A stretch of 64,000 nt of DNA from Flavobacteriaceae bacterium PS02337 (GCA_029959285.1 JASCOE010000009.1:124001-188000), one strand, 5' to 3'. Shown: positions 51,172-59,902, counted from the stretch's first letter. Notes: generated from the sequence alone by a model not told the origin. A program made the numbers and translations.

Positions 51172-52326
51172 TTAACTTTTTATTAATCCGTTAACAAATT
51201 TAACATTTTTATTTAAATAAAAATTTGCTTTTTGTCCCACTTTCGGAAAATTCGAGAAATCGTCTGAATATTCTTGCCCTTTTGCATCGTATTCATAATG
51301 TCCAAAATATTTTTCCAATTCGCCTACTTCAACTATGTAAGCGTTAAAATGAATCTTATTTTCGATTAATTCTTCTTTGTATTGTGCGACAAAATTCGTA
51401 ATAATTTCGATACCATCATAATTTATTTTGACATTTTTATACATAAAATCATAAAAAACCACATTATTTTGTGAAATATTCAAATATTCACCAAATCTAT
51501 TATCAACTAAATCGTTTTCGGAAATCAATTTGAAGCTCAAAATTAACGAGAAAAAGATGAATTTACGTGTGATTTCTCTCTCGTAGTCATCTGGAAAGTG
51601 CCCTGCTTCAAATAAAATGGTCGGAACCCCCAAAAACTGAAAAGTGTCTCCAATACAATTAATATTAAAAGAATCATCAAAACGTCCAACTTGACCTGGA
51701 ATGTATTTTTGAAGTTCTTCATTAATTCCAGCAATGACATTTATAGCCTTTAAACGATTATCATTTACTTCTCTTTCTTCATTATATGAAGGTGCTAAAA
51801 AGGAAACAGTTGCGGGTTTTCCTGTAGTTCCTGCTCCAAAAATAGTACGCTGATCATGAAGATTAAAACAGTAATGAGGTTTAAAAGTTTCGAAAACTTG
51901 ACGTAAAACATTGCTTTCTGGCTGTGTTAAATCTTGAGAATCACGATTTAAATCTATCTCATTTGCATTTGCACGTGTATAAAGTCTTGCACCATCAGAA
52001 TTTAAAATCGGAATACTATAAAAGGTAAAAGTTTCAAGTAGTTTTTTTGATAAGTCGGTATCGTCGTTTAATAGATTTATAAAATCAAAAAGAGCTTTTG
52101 TTGTAGTGCTTTCGTTACCGTGCATTTGTGACCATAAATACACACGGATTTTTCCTGTTCCAATTTGGTAACTATATATAGGTTCACCTAAAACCGATTT
52201 TCCTATTGTTTGAACTTGGTTATCGGTATTGAGTTTATCTAAAAGCGGTTTAATATGATCTAGTGTTAGATATCTTCCAGATATTGATTGCTCTTTGTAC
52301 TGAGTAAAAAGTTGTTCTAAATTCAT
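51172..52326 (-). CDS. M14-family zinc carboxypeptidase-like protein
   Basis: 384 aa. Zinc ligands: HGNE in WSQMHGNESTTTKALFDF (His and Glu, about 69-72) and His in PHYCFNLHDQRTIFG (about 155). The catalytic Glu lies in ILFEAGHFPDDYERE (about 242). No signal peptide, so it would be cytoplasmic, acting on peptides with unusual tails. Its promoter region carries TTTAC-N4-GTAAA sites that also cover the adjacent XRE gene, so that regulator probably controls it. Confidence 0.88.
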   Translation of the reverse strand: MNLEQLFTQYKEQSISGRYLTLDHIKPLLDKLNTDNQVQTIGKSVLGEPIYSYQIGTGKIRVYLWSQMHGNESTTTKALFDFINLLNDDTDLSKKLLETFTFYSIPILNSDGARLYTRANANEIDLNRDSQDLTQPESNVLRQVFETFKPHYCFNLHDQRTIFGAGTTGKPATVSFLAPSYNEEREVNDNRLKAINVIAGINEELQKYIPGQVGRFDDSFNINCIGDTFQFLGVPTILFEAGHFPDDYEREITRKFIFFSLILSFKLISENDLVDNRFGEYLNISQNNVVFYDFMYKNVKINYDGIEIITNFVAQYKEELIENKIHFNAYIVEVGELEKYFGHYEYDAKGQEYSDDFSNFPKVGQKANFYLNKNVKFVNGLIKS

Positions 52327-52340
52327 TGTGTTTTGATTAG

Positions 52341-52354
52341 TTTACAAAAGTAAA
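52341..52354 (-). promoter_or_regulatory. XRE operator site A overlapping the carboxypeptidase -7 box
   Basis: TTTACAAAAGTAAA. On the minus strand it contains the -7 box TACTTTTG (52345-52352). It is 14 bp before the M14 gene's start codon. Confidence 0.75.
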
Positions 52355-52364
52355 CATCTTTATT

Positions 52365-52378
52365 TTTACAATTGTAAA
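52365..52378 (-). promoter_or_regulatory. XRE operator site B
   Basis: TTTACAATTGTAAA, fully palindromic, 24 bp (start to start) from site A and over the -33 region of the carboxypeptidase promoter. Confidence 0.75.
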
Positions 52379-52397
52379 TTATTAAAAACAACAATAA

Positions 52398-52411
52398 TTT
52401 ATAAATGTAAA
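52398..52411. promoter_or_regulatory. XRE operator site C (one mismatch)
   Basis: TTTATAAATGTAAA, 9 of 10 consensus positions. Lies between the two promoters. Confidence 0.5.
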
Positions 52412-52576
52412 CACCTTTTCTGTCTTTTAAGTTCAATAATGTGTATAAAGAGTTAGTAAAGAAAAAGCTGTGTTAAAAAATAAATTATTTTATTTAATTT
52501 CAATAACTTATGTATGTTTATTTAAATTATCACTTTGCAATTAAACACCATCAATTGTCTTATTGTTATCCGTAAT

Positions 52577-52607
52577 TTGCTATAGTTAAACTTTTTATTT
52601 ACATTTG
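52577..52607 (+). promoter_or_regulatory. Promoter of the XRE gene (TTG-N20-TACATTTG)
   Basis: TTG 52577-52579, 20-bp spacer, TACATTTG 52600-52607, which lies inside operator site D, 31 bp before the start codon. Confidence 0.72.
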
Positions 52608-52611
52608 TAAA
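52598..52611 (+). promoter_or_regulatory. XRE operator site D over the -7 box
   Basis: TTTACATTTGTAAA. It covers the -7 box TACATTTG of the XRE promoter, a position typical for repression. Confidence 0.75.
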
Positions 52612-52632
52612 TAGATAATTTTCTAACAATAA

Positions 52633-52646
52633 TTTACAATGGTAAA
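52633..52646 (+). promoter_or_regulatory. XRE operator site E overlapping the start codon
   Basis: TTTACAATGGTAAA, with the ATG start codon (52639-52641) inside the spacer and right arm. 35 bp (start to start) from site D. Confidence 0.7.
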
Positions 52647-53091
52647 CATAGACGATTTTGTAAAAAGACTCGAAGTTTTAATGGATTATTACAGCTTGAG
52701 TACTTCTGCTTTTGCAGATAAAATTGGTGTGCAACGTTCGAGTATGTCGCATTTATTATCTGGAAGAAATAAACCTAGTTTAGATTTTGTAATGAAAATT
52801 ATAGAAGTTTTTCCAGAAGTAGATTTATATTGGATCTTACTTGGAACTGGAAATTTTCCAAAAAGACATGAAGATGTTTCTTTAAAAAATGAAAAAACCA
52901 TCTCTTCTATTTTACCAAATGAAAATTTTGGAGAAGATTTATTTTCTCCAATCGAATCAAAAGAAGAGAAAAAAGCAGAAACTAAAATTTCATCAGAATT
53001 AGAAAACTCAATTTTTAGTTTAACAAATAAAGAAATTGAGAAAATCGTGATTTTTTATAAAAACGGAAGGTTTAAGGCTTATTCTTCATAA
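52639..53091 (+). CDS. XRE-family helix-turn-helix regulator
   Basis: 150 aa. Residues 4-65 form the HTH_XRE domain, with VKRLEVLMDYYSLSTSAFADKIGVQRSSMSHLLSGRNKPSLDFVMKII; the QRSSMSHLL helix is the recognition helix. The C-terminal 80 residues are flexible and charged (KEEKKAETKISSELENSIFSLTNKEIEKIVIFYK), ending with a helix that may help dimerise. Its start codon lies within an operator copy, so autorepression is expected. No phage or toxin partner is seen. Divergent from the M14 gene. Confidence 0.9.
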   Translation: MVNIDDFVKRLEVLMDYYSLSTSAFADKIGVQRSSMSHLLSGRNKPSLDFVMKIIEVFPEVDLYWILLGTGNFPKRHEDVSLKNEKTISSILPNENFGEDLFSPIESKEEKKAETKISSELENSIFSLTNKEIEKIVIFYKNGRFKAYSS

Positions 53092-53160
53092 TTGAAAAAT
53101 TAGCGCGTATTTGAATCTTGGTACAGAAAATTTTTATTTACGCGATTCTCACGCGTTTCA

Positions 53161-53194
53161 AAAAAAAGCCTGATTCTATATCGGAATCAGGCTT
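53161..53194 (-). terminator. Terminator after the 53214 gene (minus strand)
   Basis: AAAGCCTGATTC / GAATCAGGCTT with an A7 run on the plus side (T run on the minus strand). It also lies past the XRE stop. Confidence 0.8.
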
Positions 53195-53213
53195 AATAGT
53201 AGTTTATTATAAA

Positions 53214-54218
53214 TTATTTTCTAAAAACAAAAACAGATGTTACGCCTGCTTCCAATCTCACATTTGTTGGAGCAAAATCCCCAGATGCAGTTGGATATGT
53301 ATAAGTTAGAACTTCTCCACTAGCATTTAATCTTTCAGCAACATAAATCTTTTTTGTTACTTGATCATAAGCAACATCAACTGGATTTCCTAGAAGCGAA
53401 TTTGGACCATAAATTCTTATTTGGCTCGTTTGTGCAATTGTTCCTGCCGCAGCAGTTGAATTAAATACAGATGTGAAATTCTTTATAAAAATTAATCCAC
53501 CATCAGTTCCCGAAGTTGCACTTCCAACATCTGTAAGAATCATAGTATCATCTGAAGCTGAATATGTAATTCCGTGTGTGCGAACCAAACCTGCAATTGT
53601 AACTCTTTTTGTAGCTGTAATATTTCCAGATGCATTATTCATATAATCTTTAAATAAAACAATATCACCCGTTAAATCGGCTACAGCATATAAATCATTT
53701 CCATTTAAATGAATTCCCCATAACTTAAAATCGGTTGTAAATGTTTTTACTAAAGTAAAACCTGTAGCAGTTTTGTTATAAACAAAAAGTTTATTAATCA
53801 TACCGTTTGAAGCTAACTGATCTTGTGCAACAATTACAACATTACCCGAAACGGCAGTTTCTCTTGCATTATTAAATTCGGTATTCAAACCACTCAAAGT
53901 CAACTTTAAGTTATCCGTTCCAGCTTTAACAGCTTCTTTTATGCCTGTGTAAGTTTCTAATTTATTATTAGTTCTAGAAGCGACAATAACTGCGTCGGTA
54001 TCGCTATTATAAGATATTCCCTCAGCATCTAATGATGCTATAGTAAAAGATTTAACCATTGCAGAAGATGATAATAAATCTTGGTAAGTAATTTTTCCAG
54101 AAGTATTACTAGATGTCAATAAGACTGCTTCACTAGAATTTGTTTTTTCAGAATCGCTACTGTCGCATGATGCAAGAATAGCTACTAAAAAGGCCGATGT
54201 AATAATTATTTTTTTCAT
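53214..54218 (-). CDS. Lipoprotein, predicted beta-propeller
   Basis: 334 aa. MKKIIITSAFLVAILASCDSSDSEK gives a lipobox LASC with Cys19 and a Ser/Asp-rich start that suggests membrane sorting. The mature part has repeated strand patterns such as VIVASRTNNKLETYTGIK, NVVIVAQDQLASNGMINKLFVYN, GNDLYAVADLTGDIVLFKDYMN, DDTMILTDVGSATSGTDGGLIFIKNF and KIYVAERLNASGEVLTYTYP. These look like propeller blades (NHL/YVTN type), often carbohydrate or ligand binding. Not assigned to a known function. Confidence 0.78.
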   Translation of the reverse strand: MKKIIITSAFLVAILASCDSSDSEKTNSSEAVLLTSSNTSGKITYQDLLSSSAMVKSFTIASLDAEGISYNSDTDAVIVASRTNNKLETYTGIKEAVKAGTDNLKLTLSGLNTEFNNARETAVSGNVVIVAQDQLASNGMINKLFVYNKTATGFTLVKTFTTDFKLWGIHLNGNDLYAVADLTGDIVLFKDYMNNASGNITATKRVTIAGLVRTHGITYSASDDTMILTDVGSATSGTDGGLIFIKNFTSVFNSTAAAGTIAQTSQIRIYGPNSLLGNPVDVAYDQVTKKIYVAERLNASGEVLTYTYPTASGDFAPTNVRLEAGVTSVFVFRK

Positions 54219-54301
54219 ATATATAATTTTTGAAAGTTAATTATACTTACGAGAAAAATGTTAACTCGGTTTTAATGAGAAAATTCTTTTGTTCTTTTTT
54301 T

Positions 54302-54853
54302 CTAAATTGAATAAGCATTTTCAGGAATTTTTCCCAAAACACCTTTGTAATGTTTTTTTAAAACTTCAAAATCGGCCTCATAATTTCCAGTTGGAAAAAA
54401 TGGTTTTCCTAAATTCACTTCTTTCTTTCCCCAATCAAAAGTTACAGGTACAATCGGCACATTCGCTTTAAGCGCTATAAAATAAAAACCTGTTTTTATC
54501 TCGGTTACTTTTTTGCGTGTTCCTTCTGGAGCAACTGCCAAACGAAAAACTTCTTTTCGATCAAAAATGGCCGCAATAGAATCTACTTTATTTAATCCGC
54601 CAGAACGATCTAAAGGTTCACCTCCGACACTTCTAAAATAATAACCAAACGGAAATTTAAATAATTCCTTCTTTCCTACCCAATTCATTTCCAATCCAGA
54701 AATTCCACGTGTAAAAAGTCCGATGTAAAAATCGTGATTACTCGTATGTGGCATAACCATTAAGATACATTTTTTTACTTCGGCATTTTCTATTCCTACT
54801 ATTTTCCAGCCCATTAGCTTAAAAAATAAGAATTTGTATAATAGTTTTTTCAT
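54302..54853 (-). CDS. PlsC-like glycerolipid acyltransferase
   Basis: 183 aa. HTSNHD in MPHTSNHDFYIGL (residues about 36-41) is the HX4D acyltransferase motif, and EGTRKKVTEIKTGFYFIA with APEGTR is motif III. FGYYFRSVGGEPLDRSGGLNK resembles the substrate-binding loop. The N-terminal short hydrophobic part may anchor it to the inner membrane. Probable 1-acylglycerol-3-phosphate or related lipid acylation; shorter than PlsC (about 240). Confidence 0.84.
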   Translation of the reverse strand: MKKLLYKFLFFKLMGWKIVGIENAEVKKCILMVMPHTSNHDFYIGLFTRGISGLEMNWVGKKELFKFPFGYYFRSVGGEPLDRSGGLNKVDSIAAIFDRKEVFRLAVAPEGTRKKVTEIKTGFYFIALKANVPIVPVTFDWGKKEVNLGKPFFPTGNYEADFEVLKKHYKGVLGKIPENAYSI

Positions 54854-54917
54854 TAATCATTCAAAATTTGATGCAAAATAAAAGATTTAATGCTAAATTT
54901 GAGTAAAAGCATTCAAA

Positions 54918-55583
54918 ATGATTCAAAAAATTTTCAGTTATATTATCCCAATAAAAATATTCAAAAAGAAATCTGCAAGAAGCAAAATAATTGAAGTTAC
55001 ATGGGCAAATGGTGAATTAGTATTGGATTCTGAAAATACTAATTATTCATACGGAAGTTTGCAACGCATTTTAAGATACGGACTTAGAAATATCGGTTAT
55101 GATAAAATTTTAGAAATGGATCATATTCTATTATTAGGAGTTGCCGGCGGAAGCGTCGTAAAAACATTGGTAGATGAAATTGAATATAAAGGAAAAATAA
55201 CTGGAGTTGAGATCGACTCAGAAATGATTCAAGTTGCTAATCAATATTTTAACTTAAACAAAATTGAACAATTAGAACTTGTAATCGACGATGCATTTGA
55301 ATTTGTTTTAAAAACCAAAGACAAATACAATCTTATTATTATAGATGTTTTTGAAGATACAAACATGCCAAATTTTTTATTTGAAAAATTCTTTTTAGAT
55401 AGAATTTGCACGTTGCTAAAAGACGAAGGATTTATTTTATTTAATACCATGATTTTGGATGAAGCCCACAACGTTCGAAATAGAAAATATATTTCTGAAA
55501 TAAACCCAAAAATGTTTAAAGCCAAAATGCTGCCCCGAATAGAAGTACACAACGAATTAATAATTATAAACAAAGTTGCTTAA
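54918..55583 (+). CDS. Spermidine synthase-like SAM methyltransferase-fold protein
   Basis: 221 aa. HILLLGVAGGSVVKTLVDEIEYKGKITGVEIDSEMIQVANQYFNL (about 73-117) is a class I SAM-binding region; the second motif DDAFEFVLKTKDKYNLIIIDVFE (about 126-148) has an acidic residue typical of spermidine synthase-like folds. Without a typical putrescine-binding loop, a spermidine synthase claim is not secure. The M23 peptidase gene starts 6 bp after its stop, so they form an operon. Confidence 0.8.
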   Translation: MIQKIFSYIIPIKIFKKKSARSKIIEVTWANGELVLDSENTNYSYGSLQRILRYGLRNIGYDKILEMDHILLLGVAGGSVVKTLVDEIEYKGKITGVEIDSEMIQVANQYFNLNKIEQLELVIDDAFEFVLKTKDKYNLIIIDVFEDTNMPNFLFEKFFLDRICTLLKDEGFILFNTMILDEAHNVRNRKYISEINPKMFKAKMLPRIEVHNELIIINKVA

Positions 55584-55589
55584 ATTTTT

Positions 55590-56267
55590 ATGAAACCCCT
55601 TAGCTCCATATTAAACGCCTTACCGCCTACTAAAGTTATAGATGCTGAAATTTTGATTTCAGAATATACACCAGTCAATTTATCAAATTCGAATCAAGAA
55701 TTAGTCAATGCAAAATTGGAAACTTCTGAAGATTTTGAAAAATACATTTCAAATTATTTAAAAGAAAACAGTGCAAAAGTTGCCTTTGGCGGTTACATCG
55801 AAGGTCGGTTTTTATACCAGAGAAGTTCTATTTTTTTAAATGAATTTGCTCCTGAACGTAACATTCATATTGGTTTAGATTTATGGACAGAAGCCGGAAC
55901 GAAAGTACTAGCAGCACTTGACGGAAAAGTTCATAGTTTTAAAAATAACGAAGGTCTGGGCGATTATGGTCCAACTATTATTTTAGAACATGAAGTAGAA
56001 AACGAGAAATTTTATACTTTATACGGACATTTATCGTTAGAAAGTATAGAAAATTTAAATGTCGGAGACAATTTTAAGAAAGGTGAAAAAATCGCCACTT
56101 TAGGAGAAGCCTCAGTAAATGGAGATTATGCACCCCATGTCCATTTTCAAATCATTCACAATATACAAGATTATTGGGGAGATTATCCTGGTGTTTGCAA
56201 TACAAAAGATCTAAACTTTTATATAGAAAATTGTCCCGACCCAAACTTATTATTAAAAATTACTTAA
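55590..56267 (+). CDS. M23-family (LytM) metallopeptidase without signal peptide
   Basis: 225 aa. Zinc ligands of the LytM core: HIGLD (H-x3-D, about 91-95) and HVHFQ (H-x-H, about 189), with TILEHE-type strands between. There is no signal peptide or lipobox, unusual for a peptidoglycan hydrolase. The gene is 6 bp after the methyltransferase-fold gene and 6 bp before a lipoprotein gene, so it is likely translated in one unit with both. Confidence 0.85.
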   Translation: MKPLSSILNALPPTKVIDAEILISEYTPVNLSNSNQELVNAKLETSEDFEKYISNYLKENSAKVAFGGYIEGRFLYQRSSIFLNEFAPERNIHIGLDLWTEAGTKVLAALDGKVHSFKNNEGLGDYGPTIILEHEVENEKFYTLYGHLSLESIENLNVGDNFKKGEKIATLGEASVNGDYAPHVHFQIIHNIQDYWGDYPGVCNTKDLNFYIENCPDPNLLLKIT

Positions 56268-56273
56268 ATAGTT

Positions 56274-56750
56274 ATGAAGAAAGCGGGATTGATTATATGT
56301 TTGTTGTTATTAATTGGATGTAAATCTAAAACAGTTAGCAGAGATACAGAAGATTTAAAAATTAAAAAAGTTTCTACAGCAGAAGTAAATGCAAATCAGC
56401 AGCGAAAGGCTTATGATTTAGGAAAGAGAGTTTTAGAAACTTGTAATACTTCAAAATTTAAACCTTTTAATGAAACCGAAGTAACTAAATCGGTAATGGA
56501 AAACACTACAGAAGAGCGTTTAACCAAAACCTGTCAAAGATTTAGACAATACTACGGAAGTTTTATAGATTTAAAATTAGATGGAGTTTACAAAACCAAG
56601 CAAGAAGTCATTTATCGTTATCACGCATTGTATTCTAAAAAAATAGCAAACAAAGAATTACGCATTTTTGTAAATGAAGACAATCTTGTTTCAGCAATAA
56701 AATCAATGGATTGGGATGAAAAATTTGACGCCAAATTAGCCGATCAATAA
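56274..56750 (+). CDS. Lipoprotein of unknown function
   Basis: 158 aa. MKKAGLIICLLLLIGCKSK gives a clear lipobox LIGC with Cys16. The rest is helical and basic (ANQQRKAYDLGKRVLETCNTSKFKPF, SVMENTTEERLTKTCQRFRQYYGSFIDLKLDGVYKTKQEVIYRYHALYSKK), which looks like a small alpha+beta domain with an antiparallel sheet. No family recognised. Gene sits directly between the M23 gene and another secreted protein. Confidence 0.75.
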   Translation: MKKAGLIICLLLLIGCKSKTVSRDTEDLKIKKVSTAEVNANQQRKAYDLGKRVLETCNTSKFKPFNETEVTKSVMENTTEERLTKTCQRFRQYYGSFIDLKLDGVYKTKQEVIYRYHALYSKKIANKELRIFVNEDNLVSAIKSMDWDEKFDAKLADQ

Positions 56751-56761
56751 ATATAAAAACT

Positions 56762-57286
56762 ATGAATTTTAAATTACCGCTTCTTCTTTTATTGTTTGTT
56801 TCAACTTTTGCCATCGCACAGCAAACTATAAGTGTAAAAGGTTCTGCGCCTTATTCTGCAACCCAAGAATATACATTTATATGTGAAAAATATGCTTACA
56901 CAGGCGAAATAAAAGTTCAAATAGCAAAGACAGACAAAGGCGGTATTTTAAAATTGACAGTTTTAACAGCAAATGACAAAGCTAGAATTGCAGGTGGCGT
57001 TTACGTAGACTTAGCAAATGCAGACGTTATAGCTTGCACAGACAAAAATGTAAAAGAATCTGCAGATGGCTCAACAACAGCTTATTATTACTTTACTCCA
57101 GCAGAATGGCTAAAGCTAAAAAAGAATGATATTTATGCTGTAAGATTCATAATTGCTGGAGGTCCAGATAATTTTGGCAATCAAACCGGACATTTTACCG
57201 CGCATAACAAAATGAACTTTTTTTCGACCGCTTACGATAAATCAAAAAAATCTTTCGATACAGCTAAAGAAATTAGTGTATTGTAA
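56762..57286 (+). CDS. Secreted protein of unknown function
   Basis: 174 aa. Signal peptide MNFKLPLLLLLFVSTFAIAQ, cleavage after AIAQ. Mature part is beta-rich (QTISVKGSAPYSATQEYTFICEKYAYTGEIKVQIAKTDKGGILKLTVLTANDK). It looks like a single beta-sandwich domain; a Ca-binding or carbohydrate-binding role cannot be read. Located 11 bp after the lipoprotein gene, so possibly one operon with the M23 gene. Confidence 0.72.
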   Translation: MNFKLPLLLLLFVSTFAIAQQTISVKGSAPYSATQEYTFICEKYAYTGEIKVQIAKTDKGGILKLTVLTANDKARIAGGVYVDLANADVIACTDKNVKESADGSTTAYYYFTPAEWLKLKKNDIYAVRFIIAGGPDNFGNQTGHFTAHNKMNFFSTAYDKSKKSFDTAKEISVL

Positions 57287-57335
57287 TATACATTTAGTAT
57301 AATTAATCTTATATTTATCGGAAATATATTTTTTT

Positions 57336-57806
57336 ATGAATGCAAATGAAGCTTTAATTGCTAAATTTTATACCGCTTTCGCGAATGCCGATGCCAAAAC
57401 AATGATTGAATGTTATCATCCAAAAATTCATTTTATTGATCCCGCTTTTGGCTTACTAAAAGAAGATCAAGTTGCTAAAATGTGGGAAATGCTCATTCTA
57501 AAAAGCAAAGGAAATATCAAAATTGAATTTTCAAATGTAAAAGCAGACGACTCAACTGGTTCTGCAAACTGGGTTGCTACTTATAATTTCAGTAAAACAA
57601 ACAGAAAAGTAATCAATAGAATTGCTGCCGAATTTGTTTTTCAAGATGGTTTAATCATCAAACATACAGATAATTTCGATATTTGGAAATGGTCAAAGCA
57701 AGCCTTTGGCATCACTGGTTATTTATTAGGCTGGACAGGATTTTTCCAGAAGAAAGTTCAAAGCCAAGCTTTATTATCCTTACAAAAGTTTCAAGAAACC
57801 AAATAA
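57336..57806 (+). CDS. NTF2-like (SnoaL-type) protein
   Basis: 156 aa. MNANEALIAKFYTAFANADAKTMIECYHPKIHFIDPAFGLLKEDQVAKMWEMLI and NVKADDSTGSANWVATYNFSKTNRKVINRIAAEFVFQDGLIIKHTDNFDIWKWSKQAFG fit the SnoaL/NTF2 cone fold. Proteins of this type are often small-molecule isomerases or epoxide hydrolases. Possibly last in the M23-containing cluster, but a 49-bp gap follows the previous stop. Confidence 0.82.
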   Translation: MNANEALIAKFYTAFANADAKTMIECYHPKIHFIDPAFGLLKEDQVAKMWEMLILKSKGNIKIEFSNVKADDSTGSANWVATYNFSKTNRKVINRIAAEFVFQDGLIIKHTDNFDIWKWSKQAFGITGYLLGWTGFFQKKVQSQALLSLQKFQETK

Positions 57807-57936
57807 AATCCTTAAATTGAATATCCATAAAACACAAAAGTATATAATGGAGTTTCAATTTAATATCTGCCTTTTCGCCCGATTATAATTATTTGTTACT
57901 TATTGTTTTTTACTAAAAGTGTTAATCTAAATACTG

Positions 57937-59679
57937 ATGAAAGAAATCGTACACAAAAAATTAAATCAATTACAGGCAACTGCAATTTGTGGAAACGACA
58001 TTAGCTCTTCTTGCCTCTATGTTTCTGCTCTAACCATTTTATATGCAGGACAATACGCTTGGATTTCATTGTTAATCGTGGGCGTTGTTTTATTTCTTTT
58101 CAGAAAAATTTACGGAGAAGTTGTTGGGGCGATTCCATTAAACGGAGGTGCTTACAATGTTTTATTAAATACTTCAACAAAACGTTTAGCATCTCTGGCT
58201 GCAACTTTAACGGTTTTGTCTTATATGGCAACGGCGGTAATTTCTGCTTCAGAAGGAATGCATTATTTGCACGGAATTTTCGAAGGATTAAACGTAACCA
58301 TCGCAACGGTTGTCGTTTTAATTTTATTTACAGGACTAGCCATTTTAGGAATTGGAGAATCTGCATTTGTTGCCGTTGTTATTTTCCTAACGCACATTGG
58401 AACGTTGACTTTATTAGTTCTCGCCTCCATTTGGTTTGTTTTAAATCACGGTTTAGATACTTTTCATATCAATTGGGAAACTCCAATTGCTTCCGGAAAT
58501 TTTAAAACAGCTCTTTTTCTTGGTTTCTCAGCCGCAATGCTTGGAATTTCGGGTTTCGAAAGTTCAGCAAATTTCGTAGAAGAACAAGAACATGGCGTTT
58601 TTCCAAAAACACTTCGTAATATGTGGGGAATCGTGAGTTTCTTCAATCCCGTAATCGCCATATTACTAGTCAGCGTTATTCCGTTAGCTCAAGTGGGAGA
58701 AAATAAAGAATCGCTTTTAGCACATTTAGGACAAACAACCGGCGGATCCTGGTTAGCATGGTTAATTTCTATAGATGCCGTTATGGTACTTTGTGGAGCT
58801 GTTTTAACTTCTTTCGTGGGTGTTTCGGGACTTTTAAACCGAATGACATTAGATAGAATTCTCCCAAACTATTTTCTAAAACAAAACAAAAGAGGTTCAC
58901 ATTATAGAATAATTATAAGCTTTTTAATTCTTTGTATTTCAGTGCTTTTTGCTACAAAAGGACATTTAGAATCGCTGGCAGGAGTTTATACTTTTTCATT
59001 TTTAGCTGTAATGGCTTTATTCGGAATTGGAAATTTATTGCTAAAATACAAACGCAGAAAATTACCAAGACCAGAACGTGCTCGCGGAATTGCCGTACTC
59101 GCTGCAGTTTCTTTCGTAATCGCCGCTTTCGTTGGAAATATGCGTCTGAATATCAATTCGTTTTACACATTTCTCCAATATATGGTTCCAGCTTTAATCT
59201 TTATCGGAATCATGCTCAACCGTGTTATTTTAATTCGTTTATTGATTGAAGCTTTAGAATATTTTTATCAGCCATTGCGTAGAATAGTAATTTTGAGCAA
59301 TCGTTATCTTCAGAATTTAAGTTCTGAAATCAATTCACAAGAATTTGTGTTTTTCACAAAAGGCGATGATATCACTATTTTAAATAAAGTTTTACAATAT
59401 GTAGAGGACAACGAAACAACCAAAAAGCTAAAAATTGTTCACGTTAAAAAAGGAGACGTAGACAACGAAGCACTTAAAAAAGATCTTGAAGTTTTAGACC
59501 GTGCTTACGATAACCTCGATATAGAATTTATAGAAATCGACGGCGTTTTCGGCCCCGAAATCATCAACGAACTTTCTGAAAAATGGAAAATTCCAAAAAA
59601 CTTTATGTTTATCTGTTCTCCCGGAAATAGATTTTCTTACAGAGTTTCAGATCTTGGAGGTGTCCGATTGATTATGTAA
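57937..59679 (+). CDS. APC-superfamily amino acid permease
   Basis: 580 aa. About 12 membrane helices occupy residues 15-440, starting KLNQLQATAICGNDISSSCLYVSAL (first unwound helix with a GNDI pattern) and including GAIPLNGGAYNVLLNT and LGISGFESSANFVEEQ (substrate-binding part, like the FGFE motif). The last 120 residues (FVFFTKGDDITILNKVLQYVEDNETTKK onward) form a soluble cytosolic domain with alpha/beta alternation, perhaps a regulatory domain. Substrate unknown. Single gene, followed by an array of repeats. Confidence 0.85.
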   Translation: MKEIVHKKLNQLQATAICGNDISSSCLYVSALTILYAGQYAWISLLIVGVVLFLFRKIYGEVVGAIPLNGGAYNVLLNTSTKRLASLAATLTVLSYMATAVISASEGMHYLHGIFEGLNVTIATVVVLILFTGLAILGIGESAFVAVVIFLTHIGTLTLLVLASIWFVLNHGLDTFHINWETPIASGNFKTALFLGFSAAMLGISGFESSANFVEEQEHGVFPKTLRNMWGIVSFFNPVIAILLVSVIPLAQVGENKESLLAHLGQTTGGSWLAWLISIDAVMVLCGAVLTSFVGVSGLLNRMTLDRILPNYFLKQNKRGSHYRIIISFLILCISVLFATKGHLESLAGVYTFSFLAVMALFGIGNLLLKYKRRKLPRPERARGIAVLAAVSFVIAAFVGNMRLNINSFYTFLQYMVPALIFIGIMLNRVILIRLLIEALEYFYQPLRRIVILSNRYLQNLSSEINSQEFVFFTKGDDITILNKVLQYVEDNETTKKLKIVHVKKGDVDNEALKKDLEVLDRAYDNLDIEFIEIDGVFGPEIINELSEKWKIPKNFMFICSPGNRFSYRVSDLGGVRLIM

Positions 59680-59748
59680 ATTTTTAGAAGCAGAAAAAAA
59701 CGTTTTTTTAAGACCGTTTGTCCCGCTATCCGTTTCAATTTTTTATGC

Positions 59749-59768
59749 AGTCCCGAGGCTTCGGGACT
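59749..59768. repeat. Hairpin AGTCCCGA-GGCT-TCGGGACT within a flavobacterial repeat
   Basis: Perfect 8-bp stem with a GGCT loop. It is flanked by TCCCGCTATCCGTTTCAA (59721-59738) and GATTTCCACTTCTATCGGGGCT (59780-59801), sequences that, from memory, form a widespread repeat unit in Flavobacterium. Confidence 0.7.
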
Positions 59769-59849
59769 GGCACAAAAAGATTTCCACTTCTATCGGGGCT
59801 AGATTAGAAATTATATTTTTCATAAGAACTAAAAAAATGGTTTTCCGAA

Positions 59850-59882
59850 AACTTTGTCAAAGTTTAAAACTTTGACAAAGTT
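59850..59882. repeat. Palindrome AACTTTGTCAAAGTTT / AAACTTTGACAAAGTT
   Basis: Perfect 16-bp arms (59850-59865 and 59867-59882) around a single A. A typical composition-biased repeat of the phylum. Confidence 0.7.
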
Positions 59883-59902
59883 GCAAATTAAACTTAAATA
59901 AA

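Noticed and set aside
52341-52646. CRISPR-like array
   Set aside because: The repeats are short palindromes (14 bp) with irregular spacing, and no cas genes are nearby; they fit operators.
57937-59679. The several plus- and minus-strand small frames inside the APC permease gene
   Set aside because: They are shadows of the permease in other frames with Arg/Phe/Cys-biased composition.
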